Below, piece by piece: positions 27,413-36,237 of a stretch of 64,000 bases of DNA. Each line of letters begins with the position of its first letter. The first letter of the stretch is position 1. The position numbers and the translations under genes are program-made. Source of the DNA: Mycobacteriales bacterium (GTDB lineage: Bacteria > Actinomycetota > Actinomycetes > Mycobacteriales > Mycobacteriaceae); assembly GCA_018376445.1 (NCBI GenBank), contig JAHABL010000007.1, positions 1 through 64,000 of the forward strand, given 5' to 3'. The notes beneath the pieces are model-generated. The model was not told the origin of the DNA. It worked only from the letters and a program-made list of their open reading frames with translations, and did not search any database.

Positions 27413-29173
27413 CTATCCTGTCATCTCCGCTGGGAGTTCACCGACAGCCCCTTCGTCCTCTTTAAGCTGCGCGAAGAAGTCCGCGGCAATACGGCGAGCA
27501 TGGTGCGCACCTTCAGCTTTAAGAACTTCCTGAGCCAATTCCTGGTAATGGTGCATATCCCACTTTTCAAGGACGACACCCACCTCAGGTACGGCACTGG
27601 GAACCATAGAGAGAGCATCAACTCCCATCCCCACGAAAACCTGTGCTAGATAGGGATCGCTGGCTGATTCACCACAAATAGAGACGGTTTTACCGCACTT
27701 CTTAGCCGCTTCAATGACACTATTGATCAGCCGCAAACCTGCTGGCTGCCACGGATCTGTAAGCTCAAAAAGATCAGCAGAAAGACGATCTGCCGCCATG
27801 GTGTACTGAATCAAGTCGTTCGTACCAATGGAGCAGAAATCTACCTCCCGCATAAACATCTCAGCCATAATCGCGGTCGCTGGAACTTCCACGACAATAC
27901 CCGGAACAAGGCCACGCTCGCGTACCATCGCTGCAAAACGCCGCGCTTCAGACACTCGTGAAATCATAGGAGCCATCACTCGTGGTGCAGTATCCGACGG
28001 CAAGCCTGCCTGGCGCGCACCCTCTGCAATCGCATCAAGTTGGCGAATGAGAAGATCCTCATTCTGCAGTCCAATGCGGACTCCTCGCATTCCGAGGGCA
28101 GGATTCTCTTCCCGTCCGGTATGTGCAAACTTCAGGGGCTTGTCAGATCCAGAATCCAAGGTGCGTATAGCCACACGATTTCCGAATGCACGGAAGACCT
28201 TCTCGTAAATACCGGCCTGCTCGTCAACACTAGGTTCAACACTTCGGTTGATAAAACAGAGCTCAGTACGGAAAAGCCCTACGCCATCAACCATGGCATG
28301 GCAGGCCTCTTCGATAGTGTTCTCATCTTGCACGTTGGCGAGCAGCGAAACTGGCACTTTGTCGCGAGTCTGTGCAGGACCCGACCATGTTTCTACTTGT
28401 TCACGATGACGCTCATCAGAAGCAAGACGCTGGGCAACGACGGAGGTCGGAGGGTTGGCAATCACCAAACCGCGTACACCATCCAGCAGCGCACTCGTCC
28501 CCTCTGACAGAACTGTCAGGTCCATCACGCCGGTGACGTACGGGATACCCAACTGACGAGCGACAATAGCGATATGCCCAGTAAGACCACCACGAATCGT
28601 CGCAATGGCACCAATAGAATTCGGGTCGATTGCCGCAATGTCAGCAGGTGCAAGTTCATCTGCAACGAGAATAGAAGAGGAAGTCAGCTTGGGAAGACTT
28701 GGTTCGTCAATCCCCTGTAAACGTCGCGCGATGCGATCACGAATATCTCGGAGATCTGCCGTTCGCTCTGCAGCAAACCCGCCGCGCCGTTCCAGAAGCT
28801 CGATGAAACGGCTAATTTGATGACCGGTAGCTGCCTCCGCAGTCATACCAGCGGTAATATCCCGCTCTGCCGGTCCGACCCAACCGCGATCAGTGACCAG
28901 ATAGACGCTCGATCGGATGACGTCGGCGGTAACCCCCGTCAGTCGATCTGCTTGCTCACGTAGTCCTGTTGCAACATCATCGAGGGCGTCATGAAACCGC
29001 TCAAGCTCTGCAGGGCGATCAGCAACCTTTACTCGGTAACCACGCCGGGGAAGCTCTGGCCCTCGCCGGAACCACGCGATGGACCCATTAACGACACCAG
29101 GTACTACGGCAATACCTTGTAGTACTCTGCTCTGGTCGTTGGTTGGTCCGGCGTTGTTCATATACACCTTCAT
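27413..29173 (-). CDS. ptsI: PTS enzyme I (phosphoenolpyruvate-protein phosphotransferase)
   Basis: The first enzyme of the sugar PTS; it takes phosphate from PEP and passes it to HPr. ATG 29173 after GGGGAG gives 586 aa. The active His200 is in GGLTGH; the residue before it is Gly where Ser is usual (GG-x-T-S-H). PEP-binding and C-terminal motifs are intact: DFCSIGTNDLIQY and CGESASDPY. It is divergent from fruA. In C. glutamicum, regulators and a kinase gene flank ptsI; here lexA is directly next to it. Confidence 0.95.
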   Translation of the reverse strand: MKVYMNNAGPTNDQSRVLQGIAVVPGVVNGSIAWFRRGPELPRRGYRVKVADRPAELERFHDALDDVATGLREQADRLTGVTADVIRSSVYLVTDRGWVGPAERDITAGMTAEAATGHQISRFIELLERRGGFAAERTADLRDIRDRIARRLQGIDEPSLPKLTSSSILVADELAPADIAAIDPNSIGAIATIRGGLTGHIAIVARQLGIPYVTGVMDLTVLSEGTSALLDGVRGLVIANPPTSVVAQRLASDERHREQVETWSGPAQTRDKVPVSLLANVQDENTIEEACHAMVDGVGLFRTELCFINRSVEPSVDEQAGIYEKVFRAFGNRVAIRTLDSGSDKPLKFAHTGREENPALGMRGVRIGLQNEDLLIRQLDAIAEGARQAGLPSDTAPRVMAPMISRVSEARRFAAMVRERGLVPGIVVEVPATAIMAEMFMREVDFCSIGTNDLIQYTMAADRLSADLFELTDPWQPAGLRLINSVIEAAKKCGKTVSICGESASDPYLAQVFVGMGVDALSMVPSAVPEVGVVLEKWDMHHYQELAQEVLKAEGAHHARRIAADFFAQLKEDEGAVGELPAEMTG

Positions 29174-29610
29174 CGCGCTAACTCCCCACTGATTCCGGGG
29201 AAACTCCTCCCAACTCGATACGAGAAGGGGCCTGATGCTGGGCGGATGTTTTACACCCCTAAATATGCCCAATCGTTGCTACCCGGTCAAATTGTAGCCC
29301 TAGCCGCAACTGTGATTTTTTTCAATAGCAATTGCAACAGTTGCTGCAACCTCTTTTTCCGACGAGCACAGCACGATTCAGTAAGATAATTGAGGGGATA
29401 TCTGGTGATATTCACCACGAGCGAATCCTTCCCTCCCTTCCCTCACTTCCCTTGTAGAGGCGGGCAAAGGTCTTCCTCGCAAGTGGCATAACCGGTAGGC
29501 CGCCTCCCTAGTCGCTGCTACCCCACATTCCATGACCCCGTAGGTAGTACGCTCGACACGCCGATACCGCACGCATAGACAACTCAGACAGAAAGGCTTG
29601 AGACAACCCT
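29174..29610. other. Divergent ptsI-fruA control region
   Basis: A 437-bp stretch without a credible gene, holding promoters for both PTS genes. Two short perfect dyads are seen, at 29334-29344 (GCAAC-A-GTTGC) and 29403-29417 (TGGTGA-TAT-TCACCA). In C. glutamicum this interval also contains fruR and a fructokinase gene, absent here. Confidence 0.5.
29403..29417. promoter_or_regulatory. Perfect dyad, candidate PTS operator
   Basis: TGGTGA-TAT-TCACCA is a perfect inverted repeat about 195 bp before fruA and 230 bp before ptsI. It resembles, but does not match, the CRP-type GlxR consensus TGTGA-N6-TCACA. The binding protein is unknown. Confidence 0.4.
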
Positions 29611-31680
29611 ATGGCGCCCAGCTTCCTCACCATTCTGTCGGCGGATGCCGTCCTCCTTGACGTTGATCTCGGAGCAACAAAAAGTGATGTCATCATCGCT
29701 CTTGCTCAGCGTGTCGAAGACATCGGCCGATCCGGTGACGCACGCCAGCTTGCACAGGATCTTCAAGCCCGGGAAAACCAGTCTGCCACGGGGCTCCCGG
29801 GTGGCATAGCAATTCCCCATTGCCGAACGGAAGCTATCGCTTTCCCCACCATTGTCTTTGCACGCCTGTCCCATCCTGTCGATTTCGGTGCCACTGACGG
29901 ATCAGCGGATCTCATCTTCATGTTGGCAACGCCGCTCGACGGCCTCATCAGCCACACCAAACTCCTCTCCCGCCTGGCGCGGGCTCTGGTTCATGATGAA
30001 GTGTTGACACAACTGCGTACAGCAGAAGAACCTGCAGATGTCTTCCAGCTTCTTAACGGTCCTTTAGGCAACTCTGGGCCGCTCCTTCCGCCTGCCCCCG
30101 CACGTAATCATAAAATCAAGCTGCTCGCTGTCACCGGCTGCCCCACCGGAATCGCCCATACCTATATGTCGGCGGAAGCACTTGAGCTAGCCGTTCAATC
30201 TCACTTCCCCGATGTCGAGCTGTCCGTGGAGACACAAGGGGCAGGCGACGATACACAACTTACAAGCCGGCAAATCGACAACGCCGACGTCGTTATTTTT
30301 GCGTCCGATGTAGCCATCCGTGGTCGGGATAGGTTTGTCAACCTTCCTTCCATTTCCGTCGGTGTTCGACAAGCTCTCAACTCACCCAATACCGTCATCC
30401 AGCAAGCAGTAGAGCTTGCCCGTCTCTCCCGCGGCGAAGCGGGTTTCGACAGTGGGAGCGCCCATCGCAACCGCCCTCACCGCACCCGCAGCACATTTAT
30501 CAAGAGCATCCCTGCATCTTTGCGAGGAAAACTCTCGGGAATAGGACAAGCGGTGATGACAGGGGTCAGCTACATGATCCCCTTCATCGCGGCCGGAGGC
30601 CTCCTCATCGCTTTGGGGTTTCTCATTGGGGGCTATGAAGTAGGTGGAGTGGCTCGGCAAGTGCTCACCCACTACTCCCTAAATGATCTTCCGCCACAGG
30701 TGAACTACTTTGTGGGAGACCGCCATGGTGTGCAGCTCACCACAAGTAGAAGCGGCTTAGCCCTCTACATAGGATCAGTGTTTTATGCCTTAGGCCAGAC
30801 AGCGATGAGTTTTATCATCCCAGTCCTCTCCGGATATATTGCCTATGGGCTTGGTGGGCGCCCAGCAATTGCACCAGGCTTTGTCGGGGGTGCAGTGTCT
30901 GTACTCCTTGGAGCCGGTTTCCTGGGTGGAATTGTGACTGGCCTCCTCGCCGGACTGGTCGTTCTGTTATTCCGACTTATCCCCGTCCCACAGTGGCTAG
31001 AAACACTCATGCCGGTCGTGATTCTGCCGCTCCTCGGCAGCCTTATTGTGGGATCTCTGATGGTATTTGGCCTAGGCAAACCCCTGGCCTGGGCCATGAG
31101 TGGGCTTCAAACGTGGCTTGCTGAGATGAGCGATACTTCAGCAGTTCTGCTAGGTGTCCTGCTGGGCGTAATGATGTGCTCCGACCTAGGTGGACCAATC
31201 AACAAATCTGCTTACCTTTTCGCCACGGCAGGTTTAGCAGCACAATCAGGGGCAGCATTTTCCGTCATGGCAGCGACAATGGCTGCCGGCATGGTACCTC
31301 CGCTGGGTCTCGCTCTTGCGACGGTCATCCGCAAAAATCTTTTCACTGCCAATGAACAGCAGAACGGGAAAGCGGCCTGGCTACTTGGTTTTTCTTTCGT
31401 GACGGAAGGCGCTGTGCCTTTCGCTGCATCCGATCCACTCCGTGTGCTCCCCGCCACTACGCTAGGCGGGGCAGTTGCTGGTGGCCTTTCTATGGCTCTC
31501 CATGTTGGGAGTAGAGCTCCACATGGAGGGATCTTCGTCCTCTTTGCAATGGACAACCCATTAGGGTTCCTTGCCGCCGTAGCAGCTGGCACGGTGACGA
31601 CTGCAATCGTCGTCATCTTCCTGAAAGCGGTGGTAAGGAGGAAGAATGCTGGCCACAAAACCGCAGCGGCCGCTGCATGA
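29611..31680 (+). CDS. fruA: PTS fructose-type permease EIIABC
   Basis: A 689-aa single-chain permease that phosphorylates its sugar during uptake. Order: EIIA (1-150) with His70 in IPHCRTEA; EIIB-Fru (168-270) with Cys177 in AVTGCPTGIAHTYMSAEAL; EIIC (about 295-680), a multi-helix membrane domain. The A-B-C order and length match corynebacterial PtsF. Fructose giving fructose-1-phosphate is the expected reaction, but no 1-phosphofructokinase lies nearby, so a mannose-type or other specificity is possible. ptsH follows 116 bases later. Confidence 0.94.
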   Translation: MAPSFLTILSADAVLLDVDLGATKSDVIIALAQRVEDIGRSGDARQLAQDLQARENQSATGLPGGIAIPHCRTEAIAFPTIVFARLSHPVDFGATDGSADLIFMLATPLDGLISHTKLLSRLARALVHDEVLTQLRTAEEPADVFQLLNGPLGNSGPLLPPAPARNHKIKLLAVTGCPTGIAHTYMSAEALELAVQSHFPDVELSVETQGAGDDTQLTSRQIDNADVVIFASDVAIRGRDRFVNLPSISVGVRQALNSPNTVIQQAVELARLSRGEAGFDSGSAHRNRPHRTRSTFIKSIPASLRGKLSGIGQAVMTGVSYMIPFIAAGGLLIALGFLIGGYEVGGVARQVLTHYSLNDLPPQVNYFVGDRHGVQLTTSRSGLALYIGSVFYALGQTAMSFIIPVLSGYIAYGLGGRPAIAPGFVGGAVSVLLGAGFLGGIVTGLLAGLVVLLFRLIPVPQWLETLMPVVILPLLGSLIVGSLMVFGLGKPLAWAMSGLQTWLAEMSDTSAVLLGVLLGVMMCSDLGGPINKSAYLFATAGLAAQSGAAFSVMAATMAAGMVPPLGLALATVIRKNLFTANEQQNGKAAWLLGFSFVTEGAVPFAASDPLRVLPATTLGGAVAGGLSMALHVGSRAPHGGIFVLFAMDNPLGFLAAVAAGTVTTAIVVIFLKAVVRRKNAGHKTAAAAA

Positions 31681-31796
31681 GTCGGTTGACAGGACATCCG
31701 CGGGGGTGAAGTCGGCTGCTCCGTTCACCGTTTTTCGCCGTTGCCGCTGCGTAAACTAGAATCATTGCAAGAAGCTTCACAGAGACCTGAGGAATT

Positions 31797-32057
31797 ATGA
31801 CTGCGAAAGATGTTGTTGTTGGCTCCGCCATTGGCCTTCACGCGCGCCCAGCCGGCATTATCTCCGATGCTGCTGCCAAATTTGATGAAGAAATCACCAT
31901 CGCAGTTGACGGCGAAGAACCGGTGAATGCCACTTCCGCCCTGCTCATCATGAGCCTTGGTGTGGAACATGGCCAAACTGTCACCATTGAATCGGAGAAT
32001 GTCGCCGCTGTGGACTCCATCGCCGACTTGGTTGCGAAGGACCTAGACGCGGAATAA
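31797..32057 (+). CDS. ptsH: Phosphocarrier protein HPr
   Basis: The small PTS carrier between enzyme I and EIIA. It has 86 aa, with the phosphorylated His15 in GLHARPAG and a Ser near 47 in NATSALL, where the regulatory serine of firmicutes lies (a kinase is not expected here). ATG 31797 follows GAGGA. The last 15 bases overlap the end of the convergent hflX gene. Together with fruA and ptsI, this supplies the general and sugar-specific parts of a single PTS. Confidence 0.96.
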   Translation: MTAKDVVVGSAIGLHARPAGIISDAAAKFDEEITIAVDGEEPVNATSALLIMSLGVEHGQTVTIESENVAAVDSIADLVAKDLDAE

Positions 32058-33428
32058 TTCAAGCTGTTGTGCTAGCGCGCGCGGAACACGGGCTTCGATG
32101 GTCGTCCCATCGGGCCCGTGTTCTTCATTGAGCACCCGTCCATGCTCGTACAACCGGGAGACGAGCTCTCCATGATCATAGGGAATAAGTGCGTGAACGG
32201 TAGTTTCTCGTTCGTCTAGTAGCCGGGAGAGGGCCGCGAGGAAACCATCCATCCCCTCCCCTGTGTGTGCCGATACAAAAACAGCATCCGGGATTTCACT
32301 CCGCAATTGCGCTAATGTTAGAGGATCAGCTGCATCGCATTTATTGATCACGATGACGGTCGGTGGCAGATCGATCCCATATTCGGCAACAACATCCGCC
32401 AACACATCGTTAACCGATTCGATCTGTTGCAGAGGGAAACCGTCAGAGCCGTCGACAACATGCACAATAATGTCAGCGTCAGCTACTTCTTCCAGCGTCG
32501 AGCGAAATGCTTCGACGAGTTGGGTGGGAAGGTAGCGAACGAATCCTACGGTATCAGTCAAGATAACAGAGTGACCGTCGGGGAGCTCCGCACGGCGAGT
32601 CGTGGGATCCAACGTCGCAAAGAGCGCATCTTGGACGAGCACACCAGCGCCTGTAATCCGGTTCAGCAAGCTAGATTTCCCCGCATTGGTATATCCCACA
32701 ATCACAATGGATGGAGTATCCCCTGCACGCCGCCGTTGTCGCTTAGTTTGCCGGGACAATTTCATCTCCGCCAGCTCACGCCGTAGTTTGGCCATACGAT
32801 GCCGAATACGACGGCGATCAGTTTCGATCTTGGTTTCACCTGGACCACGCAGACCGACACCGCCATTAGAACCAGCGCGACCGCCTGCCTGCCGCGACAG
32901 AGTATCACCCCAGCCTCGCAGGCGCGGCAACATGTAGTCCATCTGTGCCAGTGTGACCTGTGCTTTACCCTCCGAGGAGGAGGCATGTTGTGCAAAGATG
33001 TCCAAGATAAGCGCGGTGCGGTCAATCACTTTGACGTTAATGGCTTTTTCTAGCGCAATGAGTTGACCTGCAGAGAGTTCACCGTCACAGATGACGGTAT
33101 CCGCGCCGAGAGACTCCACCACCTGCTTTACTTCGCGCACTTTCCCAGATCCAATGTAGGTAGCGGGATCCGGCTTGTCACGCCGCTGAATCAACACGTC
33201 AAGTACCGCAGCTCCAGCAGTCTCGGCAAGTGCCGCTAGCTCAGCCATAGCTGCTTCGGCCTGTGCGACTGACCCTTGGGTCCAGACACCGACCAAGACA
33301 ACTTTCTCTAGACGAAGTTCTCGATACTCAGCATCGGTGATGTCTTGGAGTTCGGTGGAAAGACCCACCACATGGTGTAAGGAGGATCGCTCCTCCAATT
33401 CCATTTCACCGCGGGTTGGTTCATGCAT
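32043..33428 (-). CDS. hflX: GTPase HflX
   Basis: A ribosome-associated GTPase that splits stalled 70S ribosomes under stress. The ATG at 33428 overlaps the dapF stop by 8 bases and aligns with the N-terminus of mycobacterial HflX, giving 461 aa; a GTG at 33473 would add 15 residues. The N-terminal HflX domain contains RRDKPDPATYIGSGKV. The G domain shows GYTNAGKSSLLN (G1), DTVGF (G3) and NKCD (G4). It is the last gene of the miaA-iclR-dapF-hflX operon and overlaps ptsH tail to tail. Confidence 0.94.
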   Translation of the reverse strand: MHEPTRGEMELEERSSLHHVVGLSTELQDITDAEYRELRLEKVVLVGVWTQGSVAQAEAAMAELAALAETAGAAVLDVLIQRRDKPDPATYIGSGKVREVKQVVESLGADTVICDGELSAGQLIALEKAINVKVIDRTALILDIFAQHASSSEGKAQVTLAQMDYMLPRLRGWGDTLSRQAGGRAGSNGGVGLRGPGETKIETDRRRIRHRMAKLRRELAEMKLSRQTKRQRRRAGDTPSIVIVGYTNAGKSSLLNRITGAGVLVQDALFATLDPTTRRAELPDGHSVILTDTVGFVRYLPTQLVEAFRSTLEEVADADIIVHVVDGSDGFPLQQIESVNDVLADVVAEYGIDLPPTVIVINKCDAADPLTLAQLRSEIPDAVFVSAHTGEGMDGFLAALSRLLDERETTVHALIPYDHGELVSRLYEHGRVLNEEHGPDGTTIEARVPRALAQQLELFRV

Positions 33429-34290
33429 AGGGCTCGAAGTACTCTCCTTCAGCAACGATGACAGAGGGGCCACGGAGGAAACTCGTCTCCGGGGTAAATC
33501 TCACCTGGAGCTCACCACCGGGAACAGAAATAGTGACTATGCCATTTTCAATACCGGCATCAGCGAGTGCAACGAAGGCACTGGCGACAGTGCCAGTACC
33601 GCACGATTGAGTCTCTCCCACACCACGTTCATATACCCGCATGGAGGTGCGTCCCTCTCTCAGCGGGGTAAGAATCTCCAGGTTGGAACCCGCCGGAAAG
33701 AACTCTGTATCGAACTCTGGTGGCTGACGGAAATCCATTGCTGCCAGTTGTTCCGCGTTGAGGTTCGGTAGGACGCACGCGAGATGCGGGTTACCAACGG
33801 ACAGTGCAAGTCCGGCGACATGCTGACCGGCGAACTCTGCCGAGGAGATTCCCATCAGCTCGACCTCCCCCATCGCGATCTCTACATCTGCCCAGGTACC
33901 GTCATCCGCATAATCGTGGATGCGAAACTCTTTCCTCCCCGCCCGAGTTCCGAATGCTCCCTGTTCAGTATCTGCTGGCAAAAAACCGCGGGCAACAAGT
34001 ACGTGTGCACAGACACGAGCACCATTCCCACACATCTCAGCGATACTGCCGTCAGCGTTCCGGTAGTCCATGAACCACTCATCAGGGTGAACCCCGGAGG
34101 GTAATGCAGTGAGTTCTCCCGCAACAAGCAAATCTTTAGCACGACTCAAACGAATGACGCCATCGGCACCAATACCGGCACGCCGATCGCACAACTGAGC
34201 AACGTAGGGGGCGCTGAGGCGCACTGCACACTCTGGATCGGGGAGAACAACAAAGTCATTCTGCGTTCCGTGAGCTTTAAGAAAGATCAT
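33421..34290 (-). CDS. dapF: Diaminopimelate epimerase
   Basis: Converts LL- to meso-diaminopimelate for lysine and peptidoglycan, with no cofactor. The 289-aa product has both catalytic cysteines: Cys87 in EMCGNGAR and Cys230 in QSCGTGTVAS, plus the N-terminal HGTQNDFVVLPD. The gene starts 12 bases after the IclR gene and overlaps hflX, so all are one transcript. dapA and dapB lie about 20 kb away in the same window. Confidence 0.96.
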   Translation of the reverse strand: MIFLKAHGTQNDFVVLPDPECAVRLSAPYVAQLCDRRAGIGADGVIRLSRAKDLLVAGELTALPSGVHPDEWFMDYRNADGSIAEMCGNGARVCAHVLVARGFLPADTEQGAFGTRAGRKEFRIHDYADDGTWADVEIAMGEVELMGISSAEFAGQHVAGLALSVGNPHLACVLPNLNAEQLAAMDFRQPPEFDTEFFPAGSNLEILTPLREGRTSMRVYERGVGETQSCGTGTVASAFVALADAGIENGIVTISVPGGELQVRFTPETSFLRGPSVIVAEGEYFEPYA

Positions 34291-34302
34291 GCAGACAGCC
34301 TA

Positions 34303-35073
34303 CTAGCAGAGCATATTGTTTGCCGCCTCCTGGAGAACGGCGACAGCAGCGTTGCGTTTTTCTACGGTGAAGCGGGCTTCGGGCCCAGAGACGGAAAGCG
34401 CAATCGGAGTGGAACCAACGACGCGGGCTACTGCGACGCACCGTACACCGGCCTCTTTTTCCTGTTCATCCGTGGCATAGCCTGCCTCACGGACAATACG
34501 GATATGCTCGAGAAACTCTTCGGGGTCGGTGATGGTGTGCTCGGTATCAGGGCGCATACCTTGCGTCTCCAACATTCTTATAATGGTGACGTCATCTAGG
34601 CAGGCGACGAGTGCTTTACCCACGGCAGTGCTGTGTACACCAACCCGCCGACCTACTTCAGTGAACATGCGCATCATATGGGGTGAGGGAACACCTGTCA
34701 TGTAGACCGCCTGGTTACCATCGAGCATTGCCATATTGGCGGTTTCACCGGTGTAGTCAACGAGGCGTTGCAGAGTGGGCTTAACCCAGTCACCCACCAG
34801 CCGGCCGGCGCTTTCCCCCAAACGTACGAGCCGGACGCCGAGTGCATAGTGGCGATTGGCTTCTTGCCGAACGTAGCCGGCATCACGCATGGTTCCGATG
34901 AGCCGATGAATAGTGGCGACGGGAAGGTTCGTGTGGGCGACGAGATCGGAGAGAGAAGCCATCCCTCCCAGATCAGCCAACGCATCAAGCAATTGGAGAG
35001 AACGGTCCACAGATTGAACGTGTCCTCGCTTCGAGTCATCACCGCTAAACCGGAAGACTGACTCATCAACCAT
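34303..35073 (-). CDS. IclR family transcriptional regulator
   Basis: A 256-aa DNA-binding regulator. The N-terminal winged helix spans about 17-80 (SVDRSLQLLDALAD ... VATIHRLIGTMRDAGYV). The C-terminal IclR effector domain binds a small molecule (MTGVPSPHMMRMFTEVGRRVGVHSTAVGKAL). The target and ligand are unknown. It lies between miaA and dapF, 51 and 12 bases apart, a place where I recall no regulator in M. tuberculosis or C. glutamicum. Its own operon or the catabolic genes of a distant locus could be the target. Confidence 0.9.
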   Translation of the reverse strand: MVDESVFRFSGDDSKRGHVQSVDRSLQLLDALADLGGMASLSDLVAHTNLPVATIHRLIGTMRDAGYVRQEANRHYALGVRLVRLGESAGRLVGDWVKPTLQRLVDYTGETANMAMLDGNQAVYMTGVPSPHMMRMFTEVGRRVGVHSTAVGKALVACLDDVTIIRMLETQGMRPDTEHTITDPEEFLEHIRIVREAGYATDEQEKEAGVRCVAVARVVGSTPIALSVSGPEARFTVEKRNAAVAVLQEAANNMLC

Positions 35074-35124
35074 TGCCTATTGTCCTTATCGTGTGAAAAA
35101 GCCTACAAGTGGTGTTCCCGACAA

Positions 35125-36057
35125 CTACGGTGTCTCCCGTAGTGCTGGAAGGGCGTTATAAACTTCGTCAGCAAGAGAATCCGTCGATGCTGTACACCAG
35201 TTTATCCTCTCGTCCCGTTTAAACCAGGACCGCTGGCGACGAACATAGCGCCGAGTTGCCACAAAGGTACTTTCCACTGCTTCTTCCACGGAAAGACGAT
35301 GGTCAATGACGTCTAAGGCTTGACTATATCCAATGGCACGAGCGGCAGTTACACCTTCGCGGAGGCCCTCGTCACAGAGCGCCCGCGCTTCCTCCACCAA
35401 ACCATCTGCAAACATTTGCTGAGTCCGCCGTAGAAGAAGAGGATCGAGCCAGTCAACATCGACAGCTAGACCAATCATGTGAGTTCCCCATCGGGGAGAC
35501 TCCCCTCGTTGAGGTTGAGAGGCGGTGAAAGGCTGGCCAGTAAGATCCATGACCTCCAGAGCGCGCACCGTGCGACGTGGGTCTGATGGGAGGATCGTCC
35601 GGGCGGCTACTGGGTCCCGTTGAGCCAATTCTCGATGCAAATCCGCGACGCCTCGCTCTGCCAGTTGGGCTTCCCAATAAGCACGCACCGCTGGATCAGT
35701 CGGAGGAAAGCGCCAGTCGTCGAGCAAGGACTGGATATACAGCATTGACCCTCCCACAATAATGGGGATGATCCCAGTACTGCGGAGGCGTTCGATGTCT
35801 GCTCGAGCCGCCTCTTGATAGCGGGCGACGGTGGCAGTGTCCGTCACCTCCAGCACATCAATCTGGTGGTGTGCAATACCTCGGCGTTCCGCCACGGGTG
35901 TCTTGGCGGTTCCAATATCCATGCCGCGGTACTGCTGCATGGCATCACAGTTCACAATTTCGCCATCTAGGCGCTCCGCAAGGGCAAGACCTAGTGCTGA
36001 CTTACCGGATCCAGTAGGACCGATAACGGCAACCGGAGTAGGTGGAGGCGTTGGCAT
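35125..36057 (-). CDS. miaA: tRNA dimethylallyltransferase
   Basis: Adds dimethylallyl to N6 of adenosine 37 in tRNAs reading UNN codons. The 310-aa product has Walker A GPTGSGKS (13-20), then DAMQQYRGMDIGTAK and the DPRRTVRALEV segment. First gene of the miaA-iclR-dapF-hflX operon, divergent from the DUF349 gene. MiaB, which acts on the product of MiaA, is encoded 1.5 kb away. Confidence 0.95.
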   Translation of the reverse strand: MPTPPPTPVAVIGPTGSGKSALGLALAERLDGEIVNCDAMQQYRGMDIGTAKTPVAERRGIAHHQIDVLEVTDTATVARYQEAARADIERLRSTGIIPIIVGGSMLYIQSLLDDWRFPPTDPAVRAYWEAQLAERGVADLHRELAQRDPVAARTILPSDPRRTVRALEVMDLTGQPFTASQPQRGESPRWGTHMIGLAVDVDWLDPLLLRRTQQMFADGLVEEARALCDEGLREGVTAARAIGYSQALDVIDHRLSVEEAVESTFVATRRYVRRQRSWFKRDERINWCTASTDSLADEVYNALPALRETP

Positions 36058-36237
36058 CGAGAGGGTTTCTTTCGTCGGTGGGGTCTATTGTAGTCATCTT
36101 CCCACATCTCGAAATTCTTGCGGTTTTTAGGCAAAAATGGGGTGTAACTCGTTACCCTGAAGATACGCACCTTCTTGTGGAGAATGTGCTGCACTTTAAC
36201 TTTGGCAGCCGTGCCGCGCGGCAGAGATGAGGCAGAA

